NCBI GenBank assembly: GCA_902785605.1
Contig: CACZZL010000010.1
Span: 62,001-126,000 of the forward strand
Direction: 5' to 3'
DNA length: 64,000 nucleotides
DNA from: an uncultured Bacteroidales bacterium
GTDB lineage: Bacteria > Bacteroidota > Bacteroidia > Bacteroidales > Paludibacteraceae
In this document: piece by piece, positions 1 through 9,224 of the stretch
Layout: each line of letters starts with the position of its first letter
Numbering within the stretch: the first letter of the stretch is position 1
The notes under the pieces: model-generated
Seen by the model: only the letters and a program-made list of their open reading frames with translations
The model's database searches: none
Told to the model about the DNA's origin: nothing
Program-made: the position numbers and the translations under genes

Positions 1-1
1 G

Positions 2-472
2 CTGTATGACATCATTGCTGACCTGTTGCGTGCAGGCGTGCAGAAAGATACAATCTACGATGCGGTGTTCAACCAGTACTCGACCGACCGTGTGCGGTTG
101 ACGGGCTACGCGTTGTACCGCAAGATGCGTATCTATCCCGAGCATCACATCGCGCTCATTACTCTTTCGGCAGACGAGTTGGACCAGTACCATTACCAAC
201 CCGGTGATACGGAGGGATTGGTGAATATGCCGTTGCAGATCAGCGATGTCTATTACTCGGTGTTCATGCGCGAGGAACGACCCAAACCCGGCACACCCAA
301 ACCGCGAATCCGCATCTCGTTCCGTTCGCAAGGAAACCGTCCGGTGAACGTGTGGGCGAATGAGGTGTTCCATGGAGGCGGACACGCCAATGCGTCCGGC
401 GGAGAACTGTTCGGTAACTTGGCACAAGCCGTGGCATTATTTGAGAAAACATATAAAAAATATATTGTATGA
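2..472 (+). CDS. NrnA-like DHH/DHHA1 phosphoesterase, C-terminal part
   Basis: The gene enters the window from the left and is open in this frame from base 2, so only about 156 C-terminal residues are seen. The motif GGGHANASGG close to the end is the glycine/histidine motif of the DHHA1 domain, which binds the substrate phosphate in bifunctional oligoribonuclease/pAp phosphatases (NrnA family) that degrade nano-RNA in the cytoplasm. The catalytic DHH domain lies outside the window. Its stop overlaps the start of the next gene as ATGA, so the two are probably co-transcribed. A related DHH phosphoesterase cannot be excluded without the N-terminus. Confidence 0.85.
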   Translation: MYDIIADLLRAGVQKDTIYDAVFNQYSTDRVRLTGYALYRKMRIYPEHHIALITLSADELDQYHYQPGDTEGLVNMPLQISDVYYSVFMREERPKPGTPKPRIRISFRSQGNRPVNVWANEVFHGGGHANASGGELFGNLAQAVALFEKTYKKYIV

Positions 473-2112
473 GCAAGTACAAATGGAATTTTGTCAACGT
501 AGGCGGTGTGACCCGCGTACGTATCCAATCGGGTGAGGATATCCGTCACCTGCGTGAGTTGGATAAGAAAAAGTGGACGGTGCTTTCGTGCCCTGTTAAC
601 GGTTTGGAAATCAGCTCGGAGTCTCTTAGCCTGATGGACACGGACGGAGACGGCAAGTTGCGTGTGAAAGAGGTGATTGCTACCGCAGAGTGGCTGTGTG
701 CGGCCCTCAAGAACCCCGACACACTGCTGGAGCAGAAAGACAGCATCACGATTGATAACATCGCGGATGAGTCTATAAAGGCGATAGGCGAAAAGTTAGC
801 GGCTAACGGAGTGGTTAGTTTGGCCGATGTAGATGCGGCGATCGGAGCTGTGACGATTGAGGAACAGCCGGTTCCGGCAGCACCGCTGGAGGCCGATGTG
901 ATCGCAGCCTACAAAGAGAAGAGCGCTGAGTATGCAGCGTACTTTGAGCAGGAGAAACTGCAGAAACTGGGCCTGGCGGTTATCGCCGAAGACACTCCCA
1001 AACCCGGCATGACGGAGAAGAAGTTTATCGAAATGGGTAAGCAGATTGCCGAGTGGGAAGCCGCTAAGACGGCTGCCGAGACGGCGAATGCCGATGCATT
1101 GGCTGCAGCCAAAGGCGAATATGCACCGCTGCGTAAACTGCTGTTGCTGCATCGTGATTTCTACCGTCTGCTGCGTAACTATGTGGCATTCGAAGATTTC
1201 TACGACCACAACCCTGCAACGATTGCTTCTTTCCAAGCCGGTACACTCATTATTGACCAGCGCGCGTGTCACCTCTGTGTGCGCGTGAACGATCTGCCCA
1301 AGCACGATTCACAGGCTCCGTTGAGCGGCATGTACCTGCTGTACTGCAACTGCGAGAACCAGCAGACGGGTAAGAAGATGCAGATAGTAGCTGCCATGAC
1401 GCAAGGCGAGATCAGCAATCTCAGCGTCGGTAAGAACGGTGTGTTCTACGACAACGACGGGCTGGACTACGACGCTTCGGTATTCAAGATCGTGGACAAC
1501 CCGATCTCTATTCGCCAGGCCTTCTGGACACCGTATCGCAAGCTGTCCAAATGGATTGAAGAGAAGATCAACAAGTCCGCAGCCGAGAAGGATGCCGCTG
1601 TCATGGGTGACATGACGGCGAAAGGCGAGAACTTGACGGTGAAAGCCGAAGGAGAGGCTCCGAAACCTGCGTTCGACATCGCTAAGTTCGCCGGTATCTT
1701 CGCTGCCATCGGAATGGCCTTAGGTATGATCGGTACGATGTTAGTGAGCGTAGCCAAGGGATGGATCACCCTCACATGGTGGCAACAGATCCTTGTGTTC
1801 GTCGGTATATTGCTGCTTATCAGCGGTCCGAGTATGGTCATGGCTTGGCTCAAACTGCGTCGTCGTAACCTGGCTCCGGTACTCAACGCCAACGGTTGGG
1901 CAGTGAACGCGGATGCCATCATCTCGGTTCCGTTCGGTCGTACTCTGACCGAGCAAGTACGGTTCCCCTTCACCAAGGACCCGTTCAAAAAAGGTATGAG
2001 CACCTGGGCTAAATGGCTATTGGCTCTTGGTATAATCATTTTAATTATTGCTATTGTATGCGTTATTTTGTATCTACTTGGATTTTGCTTCTGCTGTTTC
2101 TGCTTCCATTAA
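469..2112 (+). CDS. Hypothetical inner-membrane protein with an EF-hand-like loop
   Basis: This is a 547-residue protein that I cannot assign to a named function. Residues near 57-68 read [12 protein letters not shown], which fits a calcium-binding EF-hand loop. The middle third is alanine- and glutamate-rich and probably helical. Three hydrophobic helices follow, at about 403-425, 435-455 and 515-540, and the protein ends in a cysteine- and phenylalanine-rich tail (FCFCCFCF). The start overlaps the upstream phosphoesterase by four bases and the end overlaps the start of the downstream peptidase gene by about 55 bases, so translation is likely coupled. Similar large proteins with a C-terminal membrane anchor are common conserved hypotheticals in Bacteroidales. 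Confidence 0.8.
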   Translation: MSKYKWNFVNVGGVTRVRIQSGEDIRHLRELDKKKWTVLSCPVNGLEISSESLSLMDTDGDGKLRVKEVIATAEWLCAALKNPDTLLEQKDSITIDNIADESIKAIGEKLAANGVVSLADVDAAIGAVTIEEQPVPAAPLEADVIAAYKEKSAEYAAYFEQEKLQKLGLAVIAEDTPKPGMTEKKFIEMGKQIAEWEAAKTAAETANADALAAAKGEYAPLRKLLLLHRDFYRLLRNYVAFEDFYDHNPATIASFQAGTLIIDQRACHLCVRVNDLPKHDSQAPLSGMYLLYCNCENQQTGKKMQIVAAMTQGEISNLSVGKNGVFYDNDGLDYDASVFKIVDNPISIRQAFWTPYRKLSKWIEEKINKSAAEKDAAVMGDMTAKGENLTVKAEGEAPKPAFDIAKFAGIFAAIGMALGMIGTMLVSVAKGWITLTWWQQILVFVGILLLISGPSMVMAWLKLRRRNLAPVLNANGWAVNADAIISVPFGRTLTEQVRFPFTKDPFKKGMSTWAKWLLALGIIILIIAIVCVILYLLGFCFCCFCFH

Positions 2113-3086
2113 ATGCGCAGGAAGTGCCTGCTTTGGCGGCTAGCCAACAGCCTATTGACAGTTTGGCAGAAGACAGCGAAGGAGACGAATTGGAAGACTT
2201 GGACGACCTGGACGTGAAGGCATCCCAACTGCCTGAATGTCTGGCAGGTCTGTTCTCGCATGATACCCTTATTTTAGGCTGTGATCTGGATGTGCTGCCG
2301 CGTAAGATCGTGGTGCGCACCAAGGAAGGTGATGTGGTGTATAAAATGGCCCCGCAGTTCATGATGAACGATACGGCGCTGATGAACAATCACCCGGCGG
2401 ATAGTATCTACCATCATATCTGGACCGACGAGCGTGTGAACCCCTATGGCACCATGTTCGACAGTCTGAAGGAAGATGTACATATCCCGATGGCAGGTTT
2501 CCGTCTGCCGGCTCCGGGTTACGTGACCAGCAGTTACGGGTGGCGTCGCTACCGCATGCACAAAGGTACGGATATCAAGGTGCAGATTGGCGATTCGATT
2601 CGCTCTGCATGGGACGGTCAGGTACGTATTGTCGGTTGGGATCCGCGCGGATACGGCTATTTCGTAGTCGTTCGTCATACCAACGGTCTGGAGACGGTCT
2701 ATGGTCACCTCAGCCGTCCGTTAGTGGATGAGTACGAGCGGGTGAACGCAGGTGATGTGCTCGGTCTGGGTGGTAACACCGGCCGTTCGACAGGTAGTCA
2801 CCTTCACCTCGAGATTCGTTATCTGGGTGAGGCAATCGACCCGGCTACGTTCATTGATTTCACGACCGGTCAACTCAAGAACCCGAATGAGTACGTCATC
2901 GGTATCAAGGCGATGAAACAGAAACGTGCCGAGCAGGCTGCGATGAAGTATCACAAGGTTAAACAAGGTGATACGCTGAGCGGAATTGCGAAGAAATACG
3001 GTACAAGTGTGAAAAACCTCTGCCGGTTGAACAACATCAAGGAGACGAAAATTCTCCAGATCGGTATGAAGATCAGAGTGCGTTAA
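2058..3086 (+). CDS. Secreted M23 family metallopeptidase with C-terminal LysM
   Basis: A peptidoglycan endopeptidase. The start at 2058 is preferred over an earlier in-frame ATG at 2013 because it gives a clean signal peptide ([20 protein letters not shown]). The M23 (lysostaphin/LytM) domain carries the zinc motifs HKGTDIK and HLHLE around residues 170-260 and the sequence SSYGWRR typical of the domain entry. The last 45 residues ([18 protein letters not shown] onward) are a LysM peptidoglycan-binding repeat. The order peptidase then LysM is common in Bacteroidota cell-wall hydrolases acting in the periplasm. The gene overlaps the upstream membrane-protein gene and its stop abuts the stop of convergent rlmH. 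Confidence 0.92.
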   Translation: MRYFVSTWILLLLFLLPLNAQEVPALAASQQPIDSLAEDSEGDELEDLDDLDVKASQLPECLAGLFSHDTLILGCDLDVLPRKIVVRTKEGDVVYKMAPQFMMNDTALMNNHPADSIYHHIWTDERVNPYGTMFDSLKEDVHIPMAGFRLPAPGYVTSSYGWRRYRMHKGTDIKVQIGDSIRSAWDGQVRIVGWDPRGYGYFVVVRHTNGLETVYGHLSRPLVDEYERVNAGDVLGLGGNTGRSTGSHLHLEIRYLGEAIDPATFIDFTTGQLKNPNEYVIGIKAMKQKRAEQAAMKYHKVKQGDTLSGIAKKYGTSVKNLCRLNNIKETKILQIGMKIRVR

Positions 3087-3557
3087 TCACTCATGGTGAT
3101 AGGGCTCGCCCCGAAGAATGGTCATTGCGCGGTAGATCTGCTCAATGACCATTATTCGTATCATCTGGTGGCTGAACGTCATTTGTGAAATGGACAGCTT
3201 GCCGTTGGCGCGCTCATAGACAGCGGGACTGAACCCGTACGGTCCGCCAATGATGAGCGTGAGGTCTCGGCCTGAACTCATCTTTTTCTGCAACCAATCG
3301 GCATACTCAATCGAGCGCATCTCTTTGCCGTGCTCGTCTAACAAAACCACGTCCATCGACGGCGTGAGGGCACGGAGGATCATCTCCCCTTCTGCCGCCT
3401 TGACCTGCTCTTCGCTCAGCGCTTTGGCGTTCTTCAGGTCCGGCAGCACGACCCATTCGAACGGCACATAATGTGTGAGCCGTTGTCGGTAGTCCTCAAT
3501 AAGGGATGCCAAACGCGGGTCGGTGGTCTTGCCGACAGTTAACAGCGTGATACGCAT
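3087..3557 (-). CDS. rlmH: 23S rRNA (pseudouridine1915-N3)-methyltransferase RlmH
   Basis: A 156-residue SPOUT methyltransferase that methylates pseudouridine 1915 in helix 69 of 23S rRNA using S-adenosylmethionine. The N-terminus (MRITLLTVGKT), the SAM-site segment LIIGGPYGFSP and the C-terminal SQMTFSHQMIRIMVIEQIYRA block are diagnostic, and the length matches the family. It is convergent with the M23 peptidase gene, their stop codons being adjacent with no spacer. A lipoprotein gene lies 9 bp upstream on the same strand, so it may be read from the upstream minus-strand group. Confidence 0.96.
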   Translation of the reverse strand: MRITLLTVGKTTDPRLASLIEDYRQRLTHYVPFEWVVLPDLKNAKALSEEQVKAAEGEMILRALTPSMDVVLLDEHGKEMRSIEYADWLQKKMSSGRDLTLIIGGPYGFSPAVYERANGKLSISQMTFSHQMIRIMVIEQIYRAMTILRGEPYHHE

Positions 3558-3566
3558 CGGTGGAAC

Positions 3567-4583
3567 TTATTCGTAGAAGAAATTAAACACGATCTGACGG
3601 GCTACATTCTCCGGACAGGTGTCACGCAGATACATGTTGCACGAGTCTCCGGTCCAGTGGAACTTATAGATGGTCGTTTGTTTGAAACTGCCGTCGTATC
3701 CGCTGATGAGGGTGTAGTAGGTCTGGCCCACTTTCCATTCTTCACTGGATGCCCAACCGTCGTTCTCCACGGCTTTGACGCCGTACAGCACATCGGCCTT
3801 CTCGGTGAAAAGGAAGCGGTCCAAGGTCCACAGATACAGGTACATACTTGCGAGCGAATCGCCTTCCAGTTCCCGAATGGGCTTACCGACCAAGGCATCG
3901 ATATCGTCCTCAATAAGCACCATCAGACTATCTGAAATAGCATCGAATGATGCCGCGGATATACTGTTACTGTCACAGGTAGTGGTGATATAGGGGAAAC
4001 GTGCGTATATCTTATTGAGCGTGTCCACCGGATAGATATAATCCCACTTGCCTTTGATGCGGTAGTCGAAATGGACATCAAACACACTCTCTTCGGTGGT
4101 GGTGACGGTCTCCAGATACAGTTTGCCGCAGGGTTTAAGCGTGCCGGGGTCTACAACAAACGCATAGATCCAATAGGTGAAGCCAGGCAGCAGACCGGTG
4201 AAGAAATGGTTCACACTACCGTACTGCAGCGCGTGGCTGGCAAAGGGTGCGATGTTGAACTCACCCTGCTTGAGCAGGCTGTTACGCCATGCAAGGTACT
4301 CCACATTGGCCGAGTCCAGCGCCAGCGTCATGAACTGCTTCGGGTGGTCCTGCGGGTTCTCTCCTTCCACTGCCGGCACACAGGCAATGAGATAATACGC
4401 CTCTTTGTTGGTCGAGAAATGGCACTCTACAAAACCGGCAGAGACCGTTACAACCTCCATGTTTATCTCTACATCACTGGTCGTCCACTTAGCCTCGGGG
4501 TTACAGGAAAGACAAAGGACAATGGACAATGGACAAAGGACTAAAATGAATAGTCGAATCAAACGGGTCTTTAAATTATTCAT
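3567..4583 (-). CDS. Hypothetical lipoprotein with a repeat-derived signal peptide
   Basis: A 338-residue exported protein of unknown function. The N-terminus has basic residues, a hydrophobic stretch and a Cys (LSC) that could be lipidated. After residue 35 the sequence looks like a beta-sandwich of the fibronectin type seen in Bacteroidales surface lipoproteins (for example VSAGFVECHFSTNKEAYYL). Residues 13-25 of the hydrophobic core are encoded by five perfect heptamers (GACAATG/GACAAAG family) at 4511-4545 read in reverse, which is remarkable. The start overlaps the end of the upstream hydrolase gene by 8 bp, suggesting an operon with it and the barrel protein beyond. Confidence 0.82.
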   Translation of the reverse strand: MNNLKTRLIRLFILVLCPLSIVLCLSCNPEAKWTTSDVEINMEVVTVSAGFVECHFSTNKEAYYLIACVPAVEGENPQDHPKQFMTLALDSANVEYLAWRNSLLKQGEFNIAPFASHALQYGSVNHFFTGLLPGFTYWIYAFVVDPGTLKPCGKLYLETVTTTEESVFDVHFDYRIKGKWDYIYPVDTLNKIYARFPYITTTCDSNSISAASFDAISDSLMVLIEDDIDALVGKPIRELEGDSLASMYLYLWTLDRFLFTEKADVLYGVKAVENDGWASSEEWKVGQTYYTLISGYDGSFKQTTIYKFHWTGDSCNMYLRDTCPENVARQIVFNFFYE

Positions 4584-5925
4584 ACTGCTTCCTTTCTTCC
4601 TCTTCTTGTTTTAACAATGTTTGTACCGTAAATATGAACCGCAGGCAGGTCTTGACGTGACTGCCGTAGTGTCCGAAGTTATAGGTGATATTGGCGTTGG
4701 ACCACCGCGCTTTAGCATTGGTAGCATTGGTGTACGGCACGGTCTCGTCGTCCATCGAGTGCAAGATGTACACGGACGCTTGCGGCTCCCAGTTGTAGGA
4801 AACGACCGAGTTCTCTGTCATCGCCTTGTACAGCTCTGCCACCTTGTTGGAGGTCTGTTGCATGGCCTCTTCGGTGAGTATCTCATGGGTCACTTTGGTA
4901 CCGATGAAACCGTTGATTTGGGCAGTGGTGTATTTCTTACTGTTCACCCATTCGTCCATCTGTTCGCACATCCAATCTTGCATGAGGTCGCTCATCTGAA
5001 TGTTGAGGTTGTTACCCTTGATCATGCCTTGCAGCACCAACGGAACAGCCACCGGATAGCCGGCCGTGTCGGTAGTGACAAAGCGCTCAAAGGTCGCCTT
5101 TACATCGTACGGGCCACCGCCTGCGAACACACGGTGAATAGGGATGTAATAATCCGGATAATCGGGATCACCGTACGCCATCTCGCATAGGTACTCGACT
5201 GCCATCGTGTTGGCACCGCCTTGGCTGTAACCCATCAGGTCAATCTCCGGCTCTTCCGGCTCCATGTCAGCTGCCTTTAACCAATCGCGCACGGCGAAGT
5301 ACATATCCGTCACATTGACAGCGGTCTCCATCATTACCAGATACGGGTGCACATCATTGGCTGTGATGCCGTATCCGCGGTAATCCGGAATGATCAATCC
5401 GTATCCGAGTTTGACCAGCACACCCTCGAGCGAGAAGCAGTTACTCGGTGCCTCGGCATTCGAGCCTACGGTGTAGTGGCTGACGAGAATGAGCCGTTTG
5501 GGCTTGCGGCCCTTGGGTAGCATAACCTTACCGGACAGTGTGACGGGTTTCAGATCGCCGTCATAGCTGGGGTAGGTGCCTACGATCTCAATCACTTTGT
5601 TCTGCTTGCCGTATTTGAGCAACTCCTGTATGATCGCTGTCGCGGTGACGCTGCTCGTTTGCGGCATGTAGTTCTTGCCGTCTGCCGGCTGGTTGTTCTC
5701 TCCCGTATATTCACAGACGGGAGTGCCGTCCGGCAGGAAACAGTTGTACGGCAGGCCTTCTTCCAGGTCTGTTTCGTGCTGACTGATCACTTGGAACTTC
5801 AAATTCTGGGCATCCTCTATACTCGTGAAATCGACGATTTCATCCTTGCGGAACTGACAAGAGGATAGCAGTACTGCTGCAAGCAATACAATGTATGATG
5901 TGCGGTGTATATTGGTTGATTTCAT
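4576..5925 (-). CDS. Secreted lipoprotein, alpha/beta hydrolase (lipase/esterase-like)
   Basis: The start at 5925 gives a typical lipoprotein signal (MKSTNIHRTSYIVLLAAVLL, then SSC). The nucleophile elbow GYSQGG, a later Asp in HSMDDETVPY and a His in FGHYGSH form a plausible Ser-Asp-His triad, and the fold order fits the secretory lipase/prolyl-aminopeptidase-like hydrolases. The substrate cannot be deduced; an ester or lipid at the cell surface is likely. It overlaps the downstream lipoprotein gene by 8 bp and follows the barrel protein gene by 4 bp, so the three form one transcription unit from the promoter near 6590. Confidence 0.88.
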   Translation of the reverse strand: MKSTNIHRTSYIVLLAAVLLSSCQFRKDEIVDFTSIEDAQNLKFQVISQHETDLEEGLPYNCFLPDGTPVCEYTGENNQPADGKNYMPQTSSVTATAIIQELLKYGKQNKVIEIVGTYPSYDGDLKPVTLSGKVMLPKGRKPKRLILVSHYTVGSNAEAPSNCFSLEGVLVKLGYGLIIPDYRGYGITANDVHPYLVMMETAVNVTDMYFAVRDWLKAADMEPEEPEIDLMGYSQGGANTMAVEYLCEMAYGDPDYPDYYIPIHRVFAGGGPYDVKATFERFVTTDTAGYPVAVPLVLQGMIKGNNLNIQMSDLMQDWMCEQMDEWVNSKKYTTAQINGFIGTKVTHEILTEEAMQQTSNKVAELYKAMTENSVVSYNWEPQASVYILHSMDDETVPYTNATNAKARWSNANITYNFGHYGSHVKTCLRFIFTVQTLLKQEEEERKQYE

Positions 5926-5929
5926 AAAC

Positions 5930-6586
5930 TTAGAATCGGGCTCCGAAGCCGACATTAATTATTCGTGATGATGCCATATAAATCTTGTTGGTGTTCTGCA
6001 GGGCGTACATGCCGCCGAAGTCCACGGTCCAGAACCAACGGTCGTAGTTGGCGCTGATACCGATGAGGGTGATATTAACAGCCGCTCCCACTTCGGTCTT
6101 CTTGCCGAACGCGTTCTTCTCTGTTCCTCCGTTGATGTCCAGACCGATACCGAGACCGGAATAGAGGTTGACGTTCTCGTGGAAGAAATAGGTGAAGCGG
6201 ATTGTTGGCATGAGCACAACGTTGTAGAAATAGTGGTCCTTCGAGCGGCTCATCTCAATTCCCGCACCGTTGCGCGTCACATCGTCCCAACCCACTTCGC
6301 TCATGTCAATCATACCACCGTACGAGAACCAGTGCGTCACACGGTATTGATACTCCGCCCACAAGTGCTGGTGATGACGGTAGTCCTCGTGATAGGTCTT
6401 CTCCCACGTGGTCGGCATGTTCGTCATGATGTTGGTCGGGTTATGCCACATCAAACTCTCAAACAACTGGTCTCCCCAACCGATACGCACCTCGTGGCGA
6501 CGGTTGATATGGTCCCATTGATTCTCCGCAAAAACACCCATCGAGAGGGCGCAGAGAACTAAAACAGCACAAATTTTTCGTTTCAT
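5930..6586 (-). CDS. Outer-membrane beta-barrel protein
   Basis: A 218-residue protein with a signal peptide (MKRKICAVLVLCALSMGVFA) followed by alternating aromatic and polar strands and a terminal phenylalanine (NVGFGARF), all typical of small outer-membrane barrels of the porin/PorT-like class. There is no enzymatic motif. It is the first gene of a minus-strand unit with the lipase-like and lipoprotein genes and is divergent from nadC; a -7 box for it lies at 6590-6598. Function unknown; a role in envelope structure or uptake is only a guess. Confidence 0.82.
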   Translation of the reverse strand: MKRKICAVLVLCALSMGVFAENQWDHINRRHEVRIGWGDQLFESLMWHNPTNIMTNMPTTWEKTYHEDYRHHQHLWAEYQYRVTHWFSYGGMIDMSEVGWDDVTRNGAGIEMSRSKDHYFYNVVLMPTIRFTYFFHENVNLYSGLGIGLDINGGTEKNAFGKKTEVGAAVNITLIGISANYDRWFWTVDFGGMYALQNTNKIYMASSRIINVGFGARF

Positions 6587-6659
6587 GCCGCAAAATTACA
6601 AAAAAATTTGCACATATGCAAAAAAAATTGTACCTTTGCAGCGAATTTGATTATTTTTT
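6587..6659. promoter_or_regulatory. Divergent promoters for the barrel gene and nadC
   Basis: On the plus strand a TTTGCA box at 6607-6612 and TACCTTTGC at 6631-6639 match the Bacteroidota -33/-7 consensus and serve nadC. On the minus strand TAATTTTGC (6598-6590) serves the barrel gene. Both use the same near-palindrome TTTGCACATATGCAAA as the -33 region. Confidence 0.8.
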
Positions 6660-7559
6660 ATGAAAAAAGAAGAACTTCGTAAACTGATTGCTATCTGGTT
6701 TGAGGAGGATATCCGGGATGGTGATCACACTTCGCTTAGTTGTATTCCGCCCACTCAGATGGGTTGTCAGCAACTGATTATCAAGGACACAGGTGTGCTT
6801 GCTGGCGTAGAAGTGGCGAAAGAGATCATCGCATATTTCGACCCCGAGTGCCGTTTTGAGCAGTTCCTGCATGACGGTGACCTGGTCAAGCCGGGCGATA
6901 TCGCGTTCAAGGTGTATGGCAAGGAGTTGAGTCTGCTGCAGATCGAGCGCACGATGCTCAATATCATGCAACGCATGTCGGGTGTGGCTACGACTGCGCA
7001 TAAGTACCAGAGTCTGATTGAGGACACGGGTTGCCATGTACTTGATACCCGTAAGACGACCCCGGGTCTGCGTTACTTGGAGAAAGAGGCGGTGGTACTC
7101 GGTGGCGGTATGAACCATCGTATCGGTCTGTTCGATATGATCCTGCTCAAGGACAACCACGTGGATTTCGCAGGAGGTATCACGAACGCCCTCACGCGTG
7201 CACGCGATTATTGTAAGGAGAGTGCTTCCGAGCACCCCGAGAAAGCGCAGAAGTTCCTCAACATGAAGATCGAGATCGAGGTGCGTAACTTTGATGAGAT
7301 CAACGAGGCGCTGGCAACCAATATCCCCGATCGTATCATGCTCGATAACTTCACACCGGCGAAGACCAAAGAGGCAGTGGACCTCATTCGTGCTTGGGAG
7401 AAGACGGCAGGTCGTCATATGGAGATTGAGTCCTCGGGCGGTATCACGATCGATACGCTGCGCGACTATGCCATCCAAGGCGTTGACTTCGTATCCGTAG
7501 GTGCGCTTACGCACAGTTACAAGAGTCTTGATATGAGTTTCAAGGCCGTGAAAGAATAA
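6660..7559 (+). CDS. nadC: Nicotinate-nucleotide pyrophosphorylase (carboxylating)
   Basis: Quinolinate phosphoribosyltransferase of de novo NAD synthesis: quinolinate plus PRPP gives nicotinate mononucleotide, carbon dioxide and pyrophosphate. The 299-residue length and motifs DTRKTTPGLR, GGGMNHRIGLFDMILLKDNH, IEVEVRNFDEI-like segment and ESSGGI near the C-terminus are characteristic, including the basic residues that bind the quinolinate carboxylates and PRPP. It has its own strong promoter at 6607-6639 and a short leader. nadA/nadB are not in the window. Confidence 0.97.
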   Translation: MKKEELRKLIAIWFEEDIRDGDHTSLSCIPPTQMGCQQLIIKDTGVLAGVEVAKEIIAYFDPECRFEQFLHDGDLVKPGDIAFKVYGKELSLLQIERTMLNIMQRMSGVATTAHKYQSLIEDTGCHVLDTRKTTPGLRYLEKEAVVLGGGMNHRIGLFDMILLKDNHVDFAGGITNALTRARDYCKESASEHPEKAQKFLNMKIEIEVRNFDEINEALATNIPDRIMLDNFTPAKTKEAVDLIRAWEKTAGRHMEIESSGGITIDTLRDYAIQGVDFVSVGALTHSYKSLDMSFKAVKE

Positions 7560-7598
7560 AAATTAACAAACAATATTTACTTTTAAAAACTAATTAGT

Positions 7599-7985
7599 AT
7601 GAAAAAAGGACTTATTTTTGCAGCATTGGCACTTGTAATGACCATGTTCTGCAGCTGCGGTCTGACCGCAACCAAAGCAACTGTTAGCGTAACCGTTAAG
7701 AACCAGCTGGGTATTCCTCAGTCGGGCGTTATTGTTTACATGTACGATGCAGAAGAGTGGGCTGCTGAGGAACTGCTTCTTCCGGCTTCAGCATCCAAGT
7801 ACGTTGTAACCGAGGATGATGGTGTTGCTGTATTCAATCTGAATACGATGGATCTGGACGTCATCGACAATCAGGCAACTGTTTACTTCGTTGTCTTTGA
7901 TGCCGCTGGAGATGAGCGAGGCTCTGTCGCTGTAACTGTTAAGAAAGGTGACAACAAACGCGTTGATCTTATTCTTCGACGCTAA
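7599..7985 (+). CDS. Small lipoprotein with an Ig-like domain
   Basis: A 128-residue exported protein. The signal ends in MFCSCG, giving a lipidation cysteine. The rest (ATVSVTVKNQLGIPQSGVIVYMYD onward in pattern) looks like one beta-sandwich of the carboxypeptidase-regulatory or bacterial Ig type, often found on Bacteroidota surface proteins. It lies 40 bp after nadC and could be read through from it. No catalytic motif is seen; function unknown. Confidence 0.8.
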   Translation: MKKGLIFAALALVMTMFCSCGLTATKATVSVTVKNQLGIPQSGVIVYMYDAEEWAAEELLLPASASKYVVTEDDGVAVFNLNTMDLDVIDNQATVYFVVFDAAGDERGSVAVTVKKGDNKRVDLILRR

Positions 7986-7997
7986 GAAATCACACGG

Positions 7998-9194
7998 TCA
8001 GCGCCAGTTGCTGACACGAATGTGTGTACCGTCCGGTAAGATGGGTCTGGTCAAAACCGTAACCCACGCCGGACGGTTTTTTGTGCCATCTTGGGAACGG
8101 TACTCGTAACTGTTCGGACACGGGTTCTCGGGATTATAACCTTCTTTCCCTTTTACTAATCCGGTGTTCCAACCTTCGGGATTGAGCACGCCTTCGTCCC
8201 AAGTCGTATAGGCCCACACCGTCTCACCCCACCAGCGCCAAGGACGGGCGAGCCACACCATCTGATCTCTGACAACTGACTGCTGATCGCTGATAACTAA
8301 CTCGTCTTCATTCGCCAGACGAATATGACAGCGGTAGAAGAGCATGCCTCGGGAAGGGTTGTCTAATTGCTGGCCGCCTCCGTCACTGCCGCTGCGGCCT
8401 GCTGCGATATAACACTTATCCCCTTTCTCCCCGTTGATATTAGCGATGATCAGTGCCCGGTCCACAGCCAGGGTCATGGCGCCGAAGATAAAATCGACCC
8501 CGCCTTGCAGAATCCCTCCTTGCCAGTAGATGGTAGCGCCTTGGTCACCGTACAGCACGTCTTGCCTGCCGACAGCGCGGCAGTTCTTAAGGTGCGCGTT
8601 CTTCGCCGTCTCCGTGAAGGAGATAGCGGCTGCACGTTCGCGGTACGCTTTGCCTTGCACCTCCGTACTCCCTACTTCTTTGGGACGAGGCGGCATCACT
8701 TTCTTCGGCCGCTCTTTCTCGGTCCAAGGCAGGTCGGATTGACTGATATCCACCAGACTGTCCTGCGCTTCGCGCTCCGAGACGTAGAGGTTGAAACTGT
8801 TCTCAAAGATGATGTTCTCCGCATAGAAATCCGGAGCGGTGACGAGTACGGAAGCGTTCCATCGGCGCGTGCGACGACCGCCGTAGTTAACGGTCTGACC
8901 CATCGAGGCATACTGATATCCGTGTCCGTAGTACCAGGTGATACGCACGGCGTTCTCATCGCAGTGAACCCCGTGGTCGCGCAAAGCGATAGAAGGATGG
9001 CGGCTGGCGTTCTTCAACTTCAGTCCAGGCACATCAATCGTTAACTCTTCCTGGTACGTACCCGGTTCAATGAGAATCGTAGTTCGTTCTCCGCGTTCGG
9101 CATACACTGTCCGCGCACTGTCCAGTGCGTCATTGATCCGCTCGCCCGAATGGACGTGCAACACCAGCGCTAATATACAGAGAAACTCTTTCAT
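7998..9194 (-). CDS. Pectinesterase family protein (CE8-like), exported
   Basis: A right-handed beta-helix esterase that would demethylate pectin-like polysaccharide. The family landmarks are present in order: GTYQEEL near residue 45-50, GRQDVLYGDQG (active-site Gln), GGVDFIFG (catalytic Asp) and LARPWRWWG (active-site Arg). A short signal-like N-terminus (MKEFLCILALVLHVHSG) suggests export. Residues 298-311 (ELVISDQQSVVRDQ) are encoded by six heptamers of the CTGATAA family and sit just before the LARPWR motif, an in-frame addition not expected in the family. The start codon lies inside another heptamer array (9190-9224). Confidence 0.87.
   Translation of the reverse strand: MKEFLCILALVLHVHSGERINDALDSARTVYAERGERTTILIEPGTYQEELTIDVPGLKLKNASRHPSIALRDHGVHCDENAVRITWYYGHGYQYASMGQTVNYGGRRTRRWNASVLVTAPDFYAENIIFENSFNLYVSEREAQDSLVDISQSDLPWTEKERPKKVMPPRPKEVGSTEVQGKAYRERAAAISFTETAKNAHLKNCRAVGRQDVLYGDQGATIYWQGGILQGGVDFIFGAMTLAVDRALIIANINGEKGDKCYIAAGRSGSDGGGQQLDNPSRGMLFYRCHIRLANEDELVISDQQSVVRDQMVWLARPWRWWGETVWAYTTWDEGVLNPEGWNTGLVKGKEGYNPENPCPNSYEYRSQDGTKNRPAWVTVLTRPILPDGTHIRVSNWR
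8053..8082 (+). terminator. Candidate rho-independent terminator for the 7599 gene
   Basis: AAAACCGT (8053-8060) pairs with ACGGTTTT (8073-8080), followed by more T. It lies inside the 3' end of the convergent pectinesterase gene, so it could be fortuitous. Confidence 0.4.
8262..8303. repeat. Heptamer array, CTGATAA family (6 units) inside the pectinesterase gene
   Basis: Units CTGATCT, CTGACAA, CTGACTG, CTGATCG, CTGATAA, CTAACTC follow without spacing (42 bp). The gene reads the opposite strand, the one free of stop codons, as residues 298-311. Confidence 0.85.
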
Positions 9195-9224
9195 CTTTCA
9201 TTTGTCATTTTTCATCTTTCACTT
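9190..9224. repeat. Heptamer array, TTTCATC/GAAAGAT family (5 units)
   Basis: Units TTTCATC, TTTCATT, TGTCATT, TTTCATC, TTTCACT. It carries the start codon of the pectinesterase gene (9192-9194) and the stop and last residues (DEVKDEK) of the U32 C-terminal fragment. Confidence 0.85.
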
